From positions 86,860,370 to 86,924,369 of the forward strand of contig NC_080671.1 of NCBI RefSeq assembly GCF_030247195.1: DNA of 64,000 nucleotides, given 5' to 3'. Each line of letters begins with the position of its first letter. Positions within the stretch are counted from its first letter, which is position 1. The translations under genes were made by a program, and so were the position numbers. Below the pieces are notes generated by a model. It was not told the origin of the DNA. It made no database searches and saw nothing but the letters and a program-made list of their open reading frames with translations. The stretch is from Topomyia yanbarensis. Lineage: Eukaryota > Arthropoda > Insecta > Diptera > Culicidae. Positions 44,890 to 57,400 of this stretch are shown one piece after another.

Positions 44890-45973
44890 AAACTTACACT
44901 TGATTCTCGCAGGTGACGTCGTCTGGGTGTAACGATTTATCCAAACGTAATAGACGATAAAATCCGTACTGTCTTTACGCATGGGCTTACAGAGTCCAGG
45001 TCAGGGGGGTCGGGCTTTTAGCTGCGATGAGGATATGCGCATAAAATCATACCAGCTGTCTGTACTGGTCCGCCGAATTTCAAAAGAAAAGAGCGATTCA
45101 ATCTTTATTTGCTTCGAATAATATTTCGGTGGGCATTCTGGGATGCGAAGCATGAAAAAGAATCATCCTGATTCTATATCATCTGAAGTGGATTCACCAA
45201 CACTATATTGATTGATTTCAAAACCTTCTGTTAGCGGAGTGGAATGCGTATTGAAAACAAAATGAGGTTTTTCTGAAGCCACATTATATCCAATTTTAAC
45301 AGATCAGTAACGTGCTACTGATTCTCAACGTTCAATATGTTAAGTATAACACTTTTGTAAGCCCAGTAGTTTTGATCTTTTTTGTGTAATACATTCGTTT
45401 AAAAGTTGAATTTTATTGGCATACTGTAACCTGGTTTCCGTAAATTGTCGTTATGTCAGCCCTATTATAATGCATGGCCAGACGGAACCGACAAACGAAC
45501 TCTCGGCACATGCACTTCTGTTTTCAATTAGCTCAGTCCGCAGTAAAACGCATCCAACTGAGTGGTATTGATGTAGTTTATATCATCACTTCTAGTATAT
45601 TACATTTCTTTGGCTTTGCATATAAAGGTTGTCCACGAAATTATTGCACTATGCACTTAGAATTCGTGGCCAAAAATTAAAAATTGTCCAAATTAAGAAA
45701 AAGATTAATTTTGTTATATGTAATATATAAAAAACAATCATACATGTCAATTAAGAACTTTGACACACTACTATCTGTAACTTCTCTCTAGCATTCTTCT
45801 ACCTTAATCACATTTTTAGCAACAACTGATGTTTTTCAGTTGCTGCTACCTAATTTCCCAGTATCTTTAGATTTACTGAAGTTCCGAGCAGTTTGGCGTA
45901 TTGCAGTTTTTGGGCACAAAATTTATCTTAATAAATATATAAAGCTTTAGAATTGACTTTGCATAAAAGCACG
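44890..45973. other. no coding exon recognised; upstream of the 46-kb exons
   Basis: AT-rich. The 68-codon frame at 45474-45680 has no recognised features. Confidence 0.35.
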
Positions 45974-46506
45974 ATGTCGAATCAGGCCAAAACAGGCCAC
46001 ACACGACGAACCACTTTGGTCAAGCAGAGGTAGTCGACGTTGATTATATGTGGTAAGTTTCCTACACTGATTCATAATACCGGTTGTGACATAAATCTGA
46101 CTTCATTTGCCGCCACTGTAGATTGCTTGCCAGACCAATAAAGCCCTGCGCAATTTCAAATATTTTTTTTTTGGTATTTTTCAGCGATATTGAATTTATC
46201 TCTGATGGTAAATATCAGGTACTCTCGAAAGCAAGGTATTTAGCCATTTCCCCAAATTTACGGAATGTGAGCACTACATTTAAAACTGTACTCAAAAAGC
46301 ACTATCCCGGTCCAATACATGTTAATCATCATCTGCGCTATGCACAACTGTTATTATTCAACTCGTTAGGCCAAGCAGAAGGTTTCGTTTTTCAAAGCAA
46401 TCTAAAACACGTGGTTGAAAGGAAAAGCGTTGGAATTAAGATTCCCGTGTACATGGAACATGACAATATAGAGGGTATGATACATGACCTGACACCGCGT
46501 ACCACC
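45974..46506 (+). CDS. two exons of an uncharacterised gene (3' end not found)
   Basis: Candidate exon 1 is 45974-46029 (ATG start, donor GTAGTC, phase 2). Exon 2 is 46185-46506 (acceptor after a T-rich tract ending TTTTCAG, donor GTGAGT, phase 0). Joined they give 126 codons without a stop. Exon 1 is basic (KTGHTRRTTLVKQ); exon 2 reads DIEFISDGKYQVLSKARYLA, then NHHLRYAQLLLFNSLGQAEG, and ends MIHDLTPRTT. The globular, non-repetitive composition and strong splice sites argue for real coding sequence. I do not recognise the family. The next exon must lie beyond the 2-kb repeat at 46.6-48.6 kb. Confidence 0.5.
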
Positions 46507-46610
46507 GTGAGTCAATAACAAAATACATATTGTAATACAAGGAAGATTTCATTACACCTAATATTTGGAGAAACTTCTTTCTGGGTAGGGGAATTGTGGG
46601 AAAAACCGAT

Positions 46611-48611
46611 ACTGTGGGTAAAACCGACACTCCACAACTTTTCCTAGAAATCAAATTTTTATTCATTTCGTAATGACACATTATTATTAGTACGTTTATG
46701 TAGAGCAAGAAAAATTGGATTTAAGTTAGTGCGCCGAATGTCATAAAAATAATGTCATAAAAATAAACAAATACGACAATAGCGTTCATACTCGTCTGGA
46801 TGTTAAATATCGTTGGTAGATTTTAAGGTTTTAACCGAACAAAAGCTTTTCAAATCACCACATTTTTCAGTACCTATTTTTATTGGCCTTTCCTATGATC
46901 AACTAGGGGCATTGAAGACGAGTTTGAGAAATTCAATATTTTTAATTGCTTTTAAAAAAATGTGCGCCGTTGGGGTAAAACCGACACCCTATGGTTAGGG
47001 TAAAACCGACACGCTGCACAGTGGCGGGTCTTCAAACAAAAGTCGGACAAAACCTCAAATGTTACTTAATTTGGCTGAAAATCACAATTTAAGCAAATTT
47101 TGAGATACTGAACTCATTTTTGATGTCAAAAGTCGTAAAATATTAAATGCATTTTTCCATACAGTGTCATTGAACCTTTCTTATAACTATGATCCCGTTT
47201 TCATGATAGATTTTCCGTTACTGTTCACCAATGTCAGCAATATCATAAAAAATGAAGAACACTATTTTAAATCCATTGTATAACGTGTTGGTTTACTGTA
47301 GATTGTCTAACTATTTTACACAAAAAACCATGCGCCTCCATATCAGCAACAAAGCTTCAAAATCTCCTTAAACCTTTTTGCGCACCTAGGCACAGAACGA
47401 GACCATGATATTCGAAAAGTAGAGGTTATTTACCATAGAATGTATACTATGTGACCGTTCCGAAATGATTCCGAAATTTGTACAGAATACATTAGTGAAA
47501 AAAGTATTTTTGTTCTGACCACCTCAAACCTATTTAAACTAAAAAGTCATAGTTCCAAGCAAATTTACCAAATGTATTTTATTCACTAACCAAATTCTTT
47601 CGTTCCTCTACACAATGAAACTAGTAGTGCTAAAATCGGACCAAAATCAAAAGAGCAACATGAATTTGGAGTGAACAGAGCAATGGTGGTTTCGGAAATG
47701 AAAATCATTAAAAAGTCCGGACTTTGCTACGTTTAAACCCATGTTAAAAATCGTGTTCTTTTCCAATGATCATAAAATTTTGAATATACATCATTCAATA
47801 CATGAGAAATTTAGGAAAAATATAAAACATTAATATTTCAAAAATAAATTTTTGAGGTTTTGGCCAGCCTACAGCCACTGTGCGCTGTTAAGATGGTTGT
47901 GTATACTTGCGATTCATTGCAAAATACTGGGGATCTTTGTGACACTTCAATTAGCCTATTAGAACACTATAGTATTAGCAGAAATCCACAGAAATACTTT
48001 TATTGTGTTTATTTCTTGTAAGTCTCTCTTAATCAAAAATTGGAATTTTTGCTTAGTTGATTCTATCGAAGCTTTTGCTATTTCTGCGAAAAGCTCATCA
48101 AACCGAATTTCTAGTGTTCTCTTGGTTTGTCATAGACGAACTTTATCACAATGAGACAATGATCTCATGTATACCACAATAGATCGTTGATGATCAGAGT
48201 CCGAAAAATCAAATCTGAAAAAGATAGTTTAACTAAGAAGTGCGTATGTTACTTATAAGTGAATGAATCCAATTAGTAGAACGTAGAACGCTTGAAAATC
48301 TTCTCTTACGAAATAAAATGACACTGAAGGTTGCAATGATGTGCGCAAGGATTATTTGGAAATAGCCATATCAATAAATAATCCTATAGCATAAAATACT
48401 CTTATTTATAGTACTACGCTTTCGAACTTTCTTTCCCTCACCACATGATGAAGCAATAAAAAGCACATATTTGCATCATACAAACTCACCCTTCATTAAT
48501 CACGCATATATCTCATTTATAATAAAGATAAAGATTTTAATAAAGTGGAGAGAAAATAAATTAAAGGGGGTGTCGATCTTACCGCTATGGGGTGTCGGTT
48601 TTACCCGCAGT
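46611..48611. mobile_element. 2-kb non-coding element with paired GGGTAAAACCGACAC motifs
   Basis: Ends are inverted: ACTGTGGGTAAAACCGACAC on the left, ACTGCGGGTAAAACCGACAC (inverted) on the right. The 15-mer occurs at 46616-46630, 46973-46987, 46998-47012 and inverted at 48592-48606. A degenerate partner lies about 20 bases away at the left and right sites. The interior is AT-rich with no coding frame. This fits a non-autonomous DNA transposon; no target duplication was found. Confidence 0.6.
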
Positions 48612-49880
48612 GCCTACAAAAAGTCATTTTGTTTTACAAGTTTTACAACTAATAATTTTTATGAAATAAATTTTTTGAAGCGCTGAAAAAATTAAGTCTT
48701 GTTAAGAATTTTCTGCAGAAGAATATTCTGCATATAAATTATAATTTTATTGGTTTTGTGGCAACTTAGAAAAACGAAACTATAGTTTACAGTGATGAGT
48801 CTGACAGGGTAGCTGGGGTACAACCTTTTTAAATTTCAATAACCGCTCTTATCATTTACTGAGAGTGAACCAAAATTTAACACAAAAAGTTAACTACTGT
48901 ACTTCTCAATTTAAGATTCTTATGAGAGTGCCACTGATTTCGAATTACCCGTTATTAAAATATCTAAACTAAACTCTTCCCAAGTTATGTTTCAAAAAAC
49001 GGTTAAGGTTGTACGGGCGTTGTCTTTTTTGTTTGATAATGTGATTTCTTTATCTAATAACATAATGATTGAAATTTGCCGATCGAATTCTCATTTAAGT
49101 GAGTTGAACATTTTTCTATTGTTTTGTAGAGTTATTTCAGTATACCAAATATGTTCATGCATTAGTATTTTCCCTAATTCCGTTTCCGACAAAAATATAG
49201 CAATCCTGGAAAACAAACAGTTTGAGTGATAGTTTCCTCAATTCACGTCACTGCTAAATTGATAACATAAACAGCCACAGAAAACAAAATCGGTGTGAAA
49301 TTTTTCCAGCCAGACACATCGTTCCGCATTTCTTGTTTAAAAAAAAAACTCAGAAAAAGTTGAAAAAATAGAACATCGCGTGACGAAACACTACCGTAAG
49401 CATAGCATTGGCACATGACCGTTTCCAATCGATGATTGCTCATGCCATGGCAGACTGGGAGTAGGTGAGTTGAAGGCCAAGCAAAAATAAAATAGTGGCA
49501 TTATTTGCACAACATAGATGTTTAAGTTACTCATGTGTGTTATTCGGACAGATATTCAATTGGATTTGACTTTGTTTGATTAGATTACAGTCGGTAGGCT
49601 AAATGGGATGGACATAAATATTGCAAATTGCTTCGAGGTGTTTTTTTCGAATCAACACGCATTTGTTAACCTCTGAAAATTGCACAAAGATAACTACATG
49701 TGTGAAATGCAAAGGACCAATGCAACCTAAAGATTAACCAGCCGTCGGTGTCACAGGTAGTGTACTCAAAATACTTGCACTGTGCTGCAGAAAAATAACC
49801 TCTCAAAAGGCATAATAGAAGCAAAGATCCAATGCTTAGATATGTTGTGATTGCTGAGGCTATCAGATTTGGGATTCTTC
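48612..49880. other. no gene recognised
   Basis: AT-rich; possibly intronic to the 46-kb gene. No convincing exon was found. Confidence 0.35.
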
Positions 49881-49883
49881 TTC

Positions 49884-50179
49884 AGGCCGAAAGAACACTA
49901 GTCCGAAAGGGCACTAGTCCGGAAGGGCACTAGTCTGAAACGACACCAGGCCGAAAGGGACACTAGGTAGAAAGGGACACTAGGCCGAAAGGGTCACTAA
50001 GCAGAAAGGGACATTAGGCCGAAAGGGACACAAGGCCGAAAGGGACATTAGGCCGAAAGGGACACTAGGCCGAAAAGGGGCACTAGGCCGAAAGGGACAC
50101 TAGGCCGAAAGGGACACTAGGCCGAAAGGGACACTAGGCCGAAAGGGACACTAAGCCGACAGAAATACTAGGTCGAAAG
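49884..50179. repeat. 17-bp minisatellite, about 17-18 copies
   Basis: Unit GGCCGAAAGGGACACTA. Central and right copies are nearly identical; the first four and last two are diverged (for example GTCCGAAAGGGCACTA). This is the usual picture of an array homogenised in its middle. Confidence 0.95.
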
Positions 50180-50444
50180 ATTCTCGTTTTAATTTGATAT
50201 ATCTAAAAAAAATCAAAAAATGTATTATTCTTACAGTTATGAGTAAAGTTGACGATAAAGAGATACTGCGATCCAACTCCGCTATCGTTGACTTCACATG
50301 TCATATTGTTCTATCTATGCGACAGAAACTTCGTCGGTTGGAATAGTTTTTGATAGTGAGCATGTGACCTATCTTCAGTACAAGCAATGCCGTATAATAA
50401 TATAATACTCGTTATCATTAAACAGAAAGATTTTTTTTTTGCAG

Positions 50445-50588
50445 AACAACCTAGAATACCCCCGCACACCGTGAGCCAATTGCAGAAAGCATGTCGCAAT
50501 TCGGAGAAGTGGAATTCCATGACAGCTGGTATTTGGAAAAACTTATCTCCGTGGATTAGAAAAGGGTGTTGTTGTGGTGAGGATGCGG
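50445..50588 (+). CDS. probable internal exon of an unidentified gene
   Basis: Bounded by a ten-T tract plus GCAG acceptor and a GTAAGA donor. It is 144 bases, phase 1 on both sides, open throughout. Product: PRIPPHTVSQLQKACRNSEK, then a Trp-rich stretch WNSMTAGIWKNLSPWIRK and CCCGEDAG. Symmetric phase means it could be skipped without a frameshift. It cannot directly follow the 46506 exon (phase 0), so an exon between them, or another gene, is required. No family recognised. Confidence 0.4.
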
Positions 50589-50639
50589 GTAAGAAGACCT
50601 GTAATTTCCTACTTAACTGTACAATTCAAACATAACGGA

Positions 50640-51120
50640 ACCAAAATTTAACGAACCACGGTATCCACCTGTGAGAGGCAGATTCCTACGTGCAAGTACT
50701 TAAGTAAGAGGACACACCACGGAAAACCTTGTGGGGAAGATGCTGAATCGCAATCGATTGCCAACTTATCTACGACCGATCAATTTGGGCACTTGAAGCA
50801 CAAACGTGGCAACTGTTTAGAGTATAATGACAACTGAAACAGCAGTAATTAGTGCTTCAACATCAACACCCAGCAGATTCAGTGAGTAAGTTAACACCAA
50901 TAACGGCAGGTTTACGTTCATGAGCTGTAAGTGCAATAGGTAAGGCAGAACATCTGATCGTGAGCACCAAGGCAGCATTAGCGATGATTACATTGACTTG
51001 AGCGACGATAGAAAAATAATTGACCCCCAAGTTGCAGTAGGCGAGAAGACCGAACCAAGTTCGTAAAAAAGTTTGAGTAAGAAGTTACATACAATTTTAC
51101 ATATTTTTAGCTAACTGTTG
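50640..51120. other. no gene recognised
   Basis: Mixed-composition sequence without long frames or repeats that I can identify. Confidence 0.35.
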
Positions 51121-51124
51121 CTAA

Positions 51125-51705
51125 TAAAAGTTGGGTATTTCTCGGAATGGGGTTTACGAGTTAATGACGGAAATCGATGTCTGAAGTCATTATGAATTTT
51201 CCAAGATGGAGACTTCGGGTTTAGATAGATCTCAACAATATGGGTATTTTTGGAATAGGGTTGACGAGTGCATGACGGGGATCGATGTCTTGAGCCATTT
51301 TGTAATCCAAGATGGCGACTTCCGGATTAGATAGATTTTCTAAAACATCAACAATATGGTTATTTTCGGCACGGGATTGACTAGTACATGACAAAAATCG
51401 ATATCTGAAGTTAATGTTAAGCTTAAGATAGCGAATTCCGGTTTAAATTTCCATATTGTTAGGGTTATGGTGAATTTTTCTCAACCGGAAGCCGCCATCT
51501 TGGATTTCAAAATGGTTCCAATTGTCCATTTTCATCATCTACTTGTCAAGCCCGTTCCAATAATACCCATATTGTTAGGGTTGTCGTGAATATTGCTGAA
51601 CCGGAAGTCGCCATCATGGATTTCAAAAAGGATCCATTTTCATCGTATACTTGTCAAGCCCAAAAATACCCATATTTGTTAGGGTTCTCGTGAATATTGC
51701 TCAAC
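51125..51705. repeat. butterfly array of about 110-bp repeats with GATGGCGACTTCCGG
   Basis: The left half has three direct copies, each running from GGAATGGGGTTTACGAGT-like sequence through ATCGATGTCTGAAG and CCAAGATGGCGACTTCCGG to CAACAATATGGGTATTTT. The right half holds about two copies in inverse orientation (CCGGAAGTCGCCATC, CCCATATTGTTAGGG). The overall layout is an inverted pair of tandem arrays meeting near 51455. Confidence 0.75.
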
Positions 51706-53624
51706 CAACCAACGAATTTTAATAAGAATGTGGAGCAAATTTTTTTTACGAACTAAATCCCAAATAATGAACACTTTTTTACGAACTAATTCAATTTACG
51801 AACTCCCGGTTTAATTCGTAAATGGAGGTTGCAGTGTAGCAAGATGCCACCATTGCTGCGATGACAGATACTAAACATTTAAATTGGTTTTTTAAACTCG
51901 TACTTAAAACTAAGAATGATACCAAAATGCGGCATTAGTCGAATTAGAGCTTACCACCGTAAGTGCCAAAGCTGTGACAAATAATCACGTACAATCGATT
52001 AGCAAAAAGCAAAATCTCTTTTATGATAAAATTATATGATTCTGTCTGTCTCAATCTTCGCGTAGAAATTTTCCGATTCACGTAGTGTTTGTTTTATAAC
52101 ATGACATCGAAAACCGGTTCTAGCTATCCTCCATACTAGCGCGAATTCTGCATGAAACCTAGAATACCCACGATTGTAGCAATCGAACAATGTGCAATTG
52201 AACCAGTTCGTCCTCAATTCTCAACCACTTTTGCTATTGACAATAGCATCATTTACAGCACAGGCGATGAAGGAATCAGCGGAAGCAGTTTTTCCTTCTC
52301 GTATCATTTTTCTTGCTAAGCACAGCGTCAAGTGCCTAACGATACTCATTTTTCTTTTCGTGCCATATGCTAGACACCACATGTGCAGGAGGTGAATGTG
52401 TGAATGGAGTATGTTTAACGGAGGGGATGGGGGGGGGGGGGGGGGGTCTTCTGTATCTATGTTCAATCTGTATACAGGCAGGGGGAGCATTCTGGGTGGT
52501 AACTTTTTCTACACGTCTGTGGAGTATGTATCGCAGAGGTTGTGCCCATTGAAAAGCCGCATAACGTGAGAAGAATCTTCAACCTGATGCACGGAATCTA
52601 TAACGAGCTGAACGCGTGTTTCCCGAACGCATCACCGAGCATGGATCAATGACGAGATGGAAATGGGGGGGGGGCGAATTCAGATGGGTTCAAACATGTG
52701 AGGAACAATCGACGATTGCGAATGTTTCACGTAGCAGTTTTCGTCCTTATGATACTTGTGTAGATGTGATATTCGTGGCGGTGATTTGGATTTTTGTTCT
52801 TCGTCATTCCAAATCTTTTCAATACGGGAATGTTTACACCCCACGTTCCAATATATTTCTCGGTGATGGCAATCATCATCATCATCACCATTTTTCCTGG
52901 ATGCTCACAGCAGTGATGTCACTTTTGTGCTCATAGCAGGATATTGATCTATTAAATAGCCATAAAAGAGGACAATTTAACGGATTTGATAGCAGTCTGG
53001 TTAATGCTGGATAGATCGGGACCATTAACGTAACGATGTTGACGGCATTATCGTAGAAATTGGTCTTTATTTGAGGTGTCCTGTGTGGGGTGAAAATTGA
53101 GCTGGATACTATAAAATTTACATTATATTTGAAATAATTAACTTTGAAGTTCATTACATAGTTGGAGCGAGTGGCGCGGACAGTGGGATACGCGATATCA
53201 GTGATATATGGCAAATTATAATTTGGCTTTACAAAATTGAGTTTTTATTCGTGTAGATTTTGAAATACATGTTAGCATTTAAAAGAATCAATTAAATTTT
53301 AACGAAATTTTTCTTTTACTAAAAGGAGTATTTGAGTGGATGTGTCTGTCTGCACATCTTGGTCCTAAGTCAGACAGATTGTGGGGAAGCCAAATGATCA
53401 AATATGCTTCGACAAACTTTCACTATCGTTCATACACGTAGGGGATAGCAGGAAGATGTAGACCTCTTCTGTATGCGTAGTTTTGCAAACTACCGACAAA
53501 TGTCATAGCATTTCATATTACACTGGTGTATGAACACAACGTCCTTTAATTAAAGATCCGATTGTTGGCGACTTTGCGCAGATCGACTTCCACTTCATTC
53601 ATTGCGAATCCCACAATTTGGTAT
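51706..53624. other. no gene recognised
   Basis: Contains G runs at about 52430-52446 and 52665-52673 and a CAT/ATC run near 52875. No domain-bearing frame. Confidence 0.4.
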
Positions 53625-53657
53625 ATTTCTATAACTTTTTTTTTTTTTTTCATTTCG

Positions 53658-53663
53658 TTTATT
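53658..53663 (-). promoter_or_regulatory. AATAAA polyadenylation signal of the I-group element
   Basis: AATAAA on the minus strand, 7 bases before the poly(A) that begins at 53650. Confidence 0.7.
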
Positions 53664-53723
53664 TGATAGGCACAAATGCGTTAGCTTGGCGGTGCCGAAT
53701 TCTTTTGTTTTTACATTTTGAAT

Positions 53724-54065
53724 ATCTTAAAACTAGGAGGTTACAATGTTGAAATATTTTTTTTATAAAAGAGAAAAAATTTACAGCTATCTTAAGACTA
53801 GAAAAAAAAAATTCTATATATAAGAGAGGGGGCAAAGGATTTTTTTTATGAAAAATTTTAAAACAAGGAATTCAATAGTAATAGTTTTTTAGGAAATATT
53901 TACAGTTATCTTAAAACTAACAATATAGTTTGGTACACAAAAGGGGGAACAAATATTTATGAAAAATTTCACAGATGTTTTAAAACTAGGGATACAATTC
54001 TATTTACAAGATGGGGGACAATAGTTTTAACAAAGAGTAGAATTTGCAACTATCTTAAAACTAGG
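53724..54065 (-). repeat. degenerate tandem repeats in the 3' untranslated region
   Basis: The plus-strand phrase TATCTTAAAACTAG, usually preceded by TTTACAGC or a variant, recurs at about 53727, 53788, 53906, 53979 and 54051, at spacings of 60-120 bases. Between them G-rich stretches such as GAGGGGGC, AAGGGGGAAC and GATGGGGGAC alternate with A/T runs. It lies entirely between the ORF2 stop and the poly(A). Confidence 0.65.
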
Positions 54066-54444
54066 AATACGGAATACAAATTTGATTTTTTATCTGATAC
54101 TTATGCTTGGTCATTTCCAAAATCGTTGTAGAAGTAGTTGTATCAAGGACAGGGGAGAGAAGGCGTAGATGGTGACCGGTAGAGAAGAGCAAAACTTGCA
54201 ACTTTCGGGCAAACGGGAGATCAGTGAAACAAATTTGCGCCTCAGTCTAGTAGGTCGGATTGGCGGATGGTATTCTTCGGACCCGCGGGGAATCCTTCAA
54301 AGGGAATCCTTCGGACCTCGAGTCGCTCTCGCTTCAGATTCCGTAGTGATAAGGGCGACGGCGGTTATATAGTGGCAGTCTGAAGCATATCGGTTCCACA
54401 CGGCAAGAGGAAACTTCTAAAAACGAGAAATAAAAAGAGAGGGG

Positions 54445-57400
54445 CTAAATTGGGATATTTATCGTTTTTATGAAAGTATAAATAAGGGACATATAGGGGA
54501 AATCACGATTTGCCAGCATATCTCGAACTGGGACATTGGGTGGTTTACCTCGGGCCCGAAGGGAATCCTTTAACTGAGACCTGGCGTCCAAATACCCGGC
54601 GCATACCCAGACAACGTGCTCGATGTCATGATAGCCCTCGTCACAAGCGCACAGACTACTCTCCGCAAGCCCAATACGCCGCAAATGTGCATCTAAGGTG
54701 TAGTGGTTGGACATAAGTCGGGACATTACACGAATAAAATCCCGACCCACATCCATCCCCCTGAACCAAGGTTTCGTTGATACCTTTGGGATAATCGAAT
54801 GTAGCCATCGTCCAAGTTCACCATTGCTCCACGAGGTTTGCCAACTGTTGAGTGTCCTCTGACGACAAATACTAAAAAATTCGTTGAAGCAGATTGGTCT
54901 TTCGTATATGTCACCATTTAATGCGCCCACCTTTGCTAATGAGTCGGCCTTTTCATTGCCCGGGATAGAACAATGAGAGGGGACCCAAACAAAGGTAATA
55001 TGATAAGATTTTTCAGATAACGTACACAAGGACTCCTGTATCTTCCCCAGAAAATACGGGAATTGCTTTTTAGGCTTCACCGCACGAAGAGCCTCGATAG
55101 AGCTGAGGCTGTCCGAAATGATGAAGTAGTGATCTGTGGGCAGAGTGTCGATGATCCCAAGGGTGTACTGAATTGCAGCTAACTCTGCGACGTAAACTGA
55201 AGCAGGATCATTGAGCTTGAATGAAGCGGTGATAGTATTGTTGAAGATACCGAAGCCAGTGGACCCATCGAGATTTGATCCGTCAGTGTAGAACATTTTG
55301 TCACAGTCGACTTCTCGGAATTTATTATAAAATATATTGGGGATCACTTGAGGGCGTATATGGTCCGGGATTCCACGAATCTCTTCCTTCATGGATGTGT
55401 CGAAGAATACAGTAGAATCAGAAGTATCTAGGAAACGAACACGGTTGGGAGTATACGTAGAAGGATTAATGCTCTGTGCCATGTAGTCGAAGTACAAGGA
55501 CATAAATCGGGTTTGAGAATTAAGCTTGACGAGCCTCTCGAAGTTTTCAATCACCAACGGGTTCAGAATGTCGCATCGGATGAGCAATCGATATGAGAGT
55601 TCCCAAAATCGATTTTTTAGCGGAAGAACGCCCGCCAGCACTTCGAGACTCATCGTATGGGTCGAATGCATGCAACCCAAGGCAATGCGCAAGCAACGAT
55701 ACTGGATTCTCTCCAGTTTGATGAAGTGTATGTTCGCAGCGGAGCGGAAACAGAAACACCCGTACTCCATCACCGACAATATCGTTGTTTTGTACAACCT
55801 GATCAGGTCTCCTGGGTGAGCACCCCACCATGTTCCAGTTATTGTTCGGAGAAAATTGATCCTTTGTTGGCATTTCTGTTTCAGATACCTAATGTGACAT
55901 CCCCAGGTACCTTTAGAGTCGAACCAGACCCCGAGATATTTAAATGTGAAAACCTGGTTGATCGTTGCACCCATTAATAGAAGCTGGAGTTGCGCCGGCT
56001 CACGCTTCCTAGAAAAAACAACCAACTCAGTTTTCTCCGTGGAGAACTCAATACCCAGCTGAAGAGCCCAAGCAGACAAATTGTCCAAGGTATTTTGTAA
56101 TGGTCCTTGCAAGTCGGCAGCTTTGGGTCCTGTAACAGAGACCACCCCATCGTCTGCAAGTTGCCTTAGCGTGCATGAATTGGCAAGACAATCGTCAATG
56201 TCATTCACGTAAAAATTGTAGAGCAGGGGACTTAGACATGAGCCCTGGGGAAGACCCATGTAGCTAAATCGCGATGTTGTTAAATCGCCATGCGAAAAGT
56301 GCATGTGCTTTTCAGACAACAGGTTTAGCAAAAAGTTATTTAAAATTGGTGAAAGACCATGCTGGTGCAGCTTCTCTGAGAGAATGTTGATAGAAACTGA
56401 GTCAAAAGCCCCCTTAATATCCAAGAAGACTGATGCCATCTGCTCTTTGTTAGCATAGGCCATTTGGATTTCTGTAGAAAGCAACGCAAGGCAATCGTTC
56501 GTCCCTTTGCCTTTGCGGAAGCCAAATTGTGTATCTGACAGTAAGCCATTTGCTTCAACCCAATTGTCGAGGCGAAACAAGATCATTTTCTCGAACAACT
56601 TCCGAATACAGGACAGCATTGCAATCGGCCGATACGAGTTGTGGTCGGAGGCTGGTTTTCCTGGTTTTTGAATGGCGATGACCTTCACTTGCCTCCAGTC
56701 ATGAGGGACAATGTTACCCTCAAGAAACTTGTTAAATAAGTTCAGCAAGCGCCTTTTTGCAGTGTCAGGCAGATTCTTCAGCAAGTTGAATTTGATTCTG
56801 TCTAACCCTGGGGCGTTATTGTTGCATGATAAGAGAGCAAGTGAAAACTCCACCATCGAAAACGGTGTTTCGTTCGCGGTATCGGGAGGAGACGCGGCGC
56901 GGCACGTTTTCTGTACCGGGACAGAGTCCGGACAGATCTTCTTGGCGAAAGCGAATATCCAACGGTTTGAATATTCCACGTTCTCGTTGGTACTATTACG
57001 GTTACGCATACGTCGAGCCGTACCCCAAAGAGTGCTCATCGCTGTTTCTCTCGTTAACCCGTCGACGAACCGGCGCCAATAACTGCGTTTTTTGGCTTTC
57101 ATTAAACTCTTCATTCGCCTATCTAGCGACGCGTACTGTTGATAGCTAGCGGGTAACCCGTCTTCCCGGAAGGCCTTATATGCAGTGGACTTCTCCGCGT
57201 ACAGATCTGAGCACTCTTTATCCCACCACAGTGTGGGAGACCGTCCATGGGTATTCGCGCTGGGTACTGGTTTAGTCTGAGCTTGATTCGCACTGTCGAG
57301 AATCAAGCCAGCCAAAAACCTGTACTCTTCCTCCGGAGGAAGTTCTTGAGTGGATTCGATTTTAACGGATATCGCGGTCGCGTAACTCTTCCAATCAATG

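Noticed and set aside
46595..46635. GGGTAAAACC repeats as telomere-like sequence
   Set aside because: Arthropod telomere repeats are TTAGG and dipterans usually lack them; the motif is tied to the ends of a 2-kb element.
49884..50179. CRISPR array
   Set aside because: Head-to-tail 17-bp units without unique spacers in a eukaryotic genome; it is a minisatellite.
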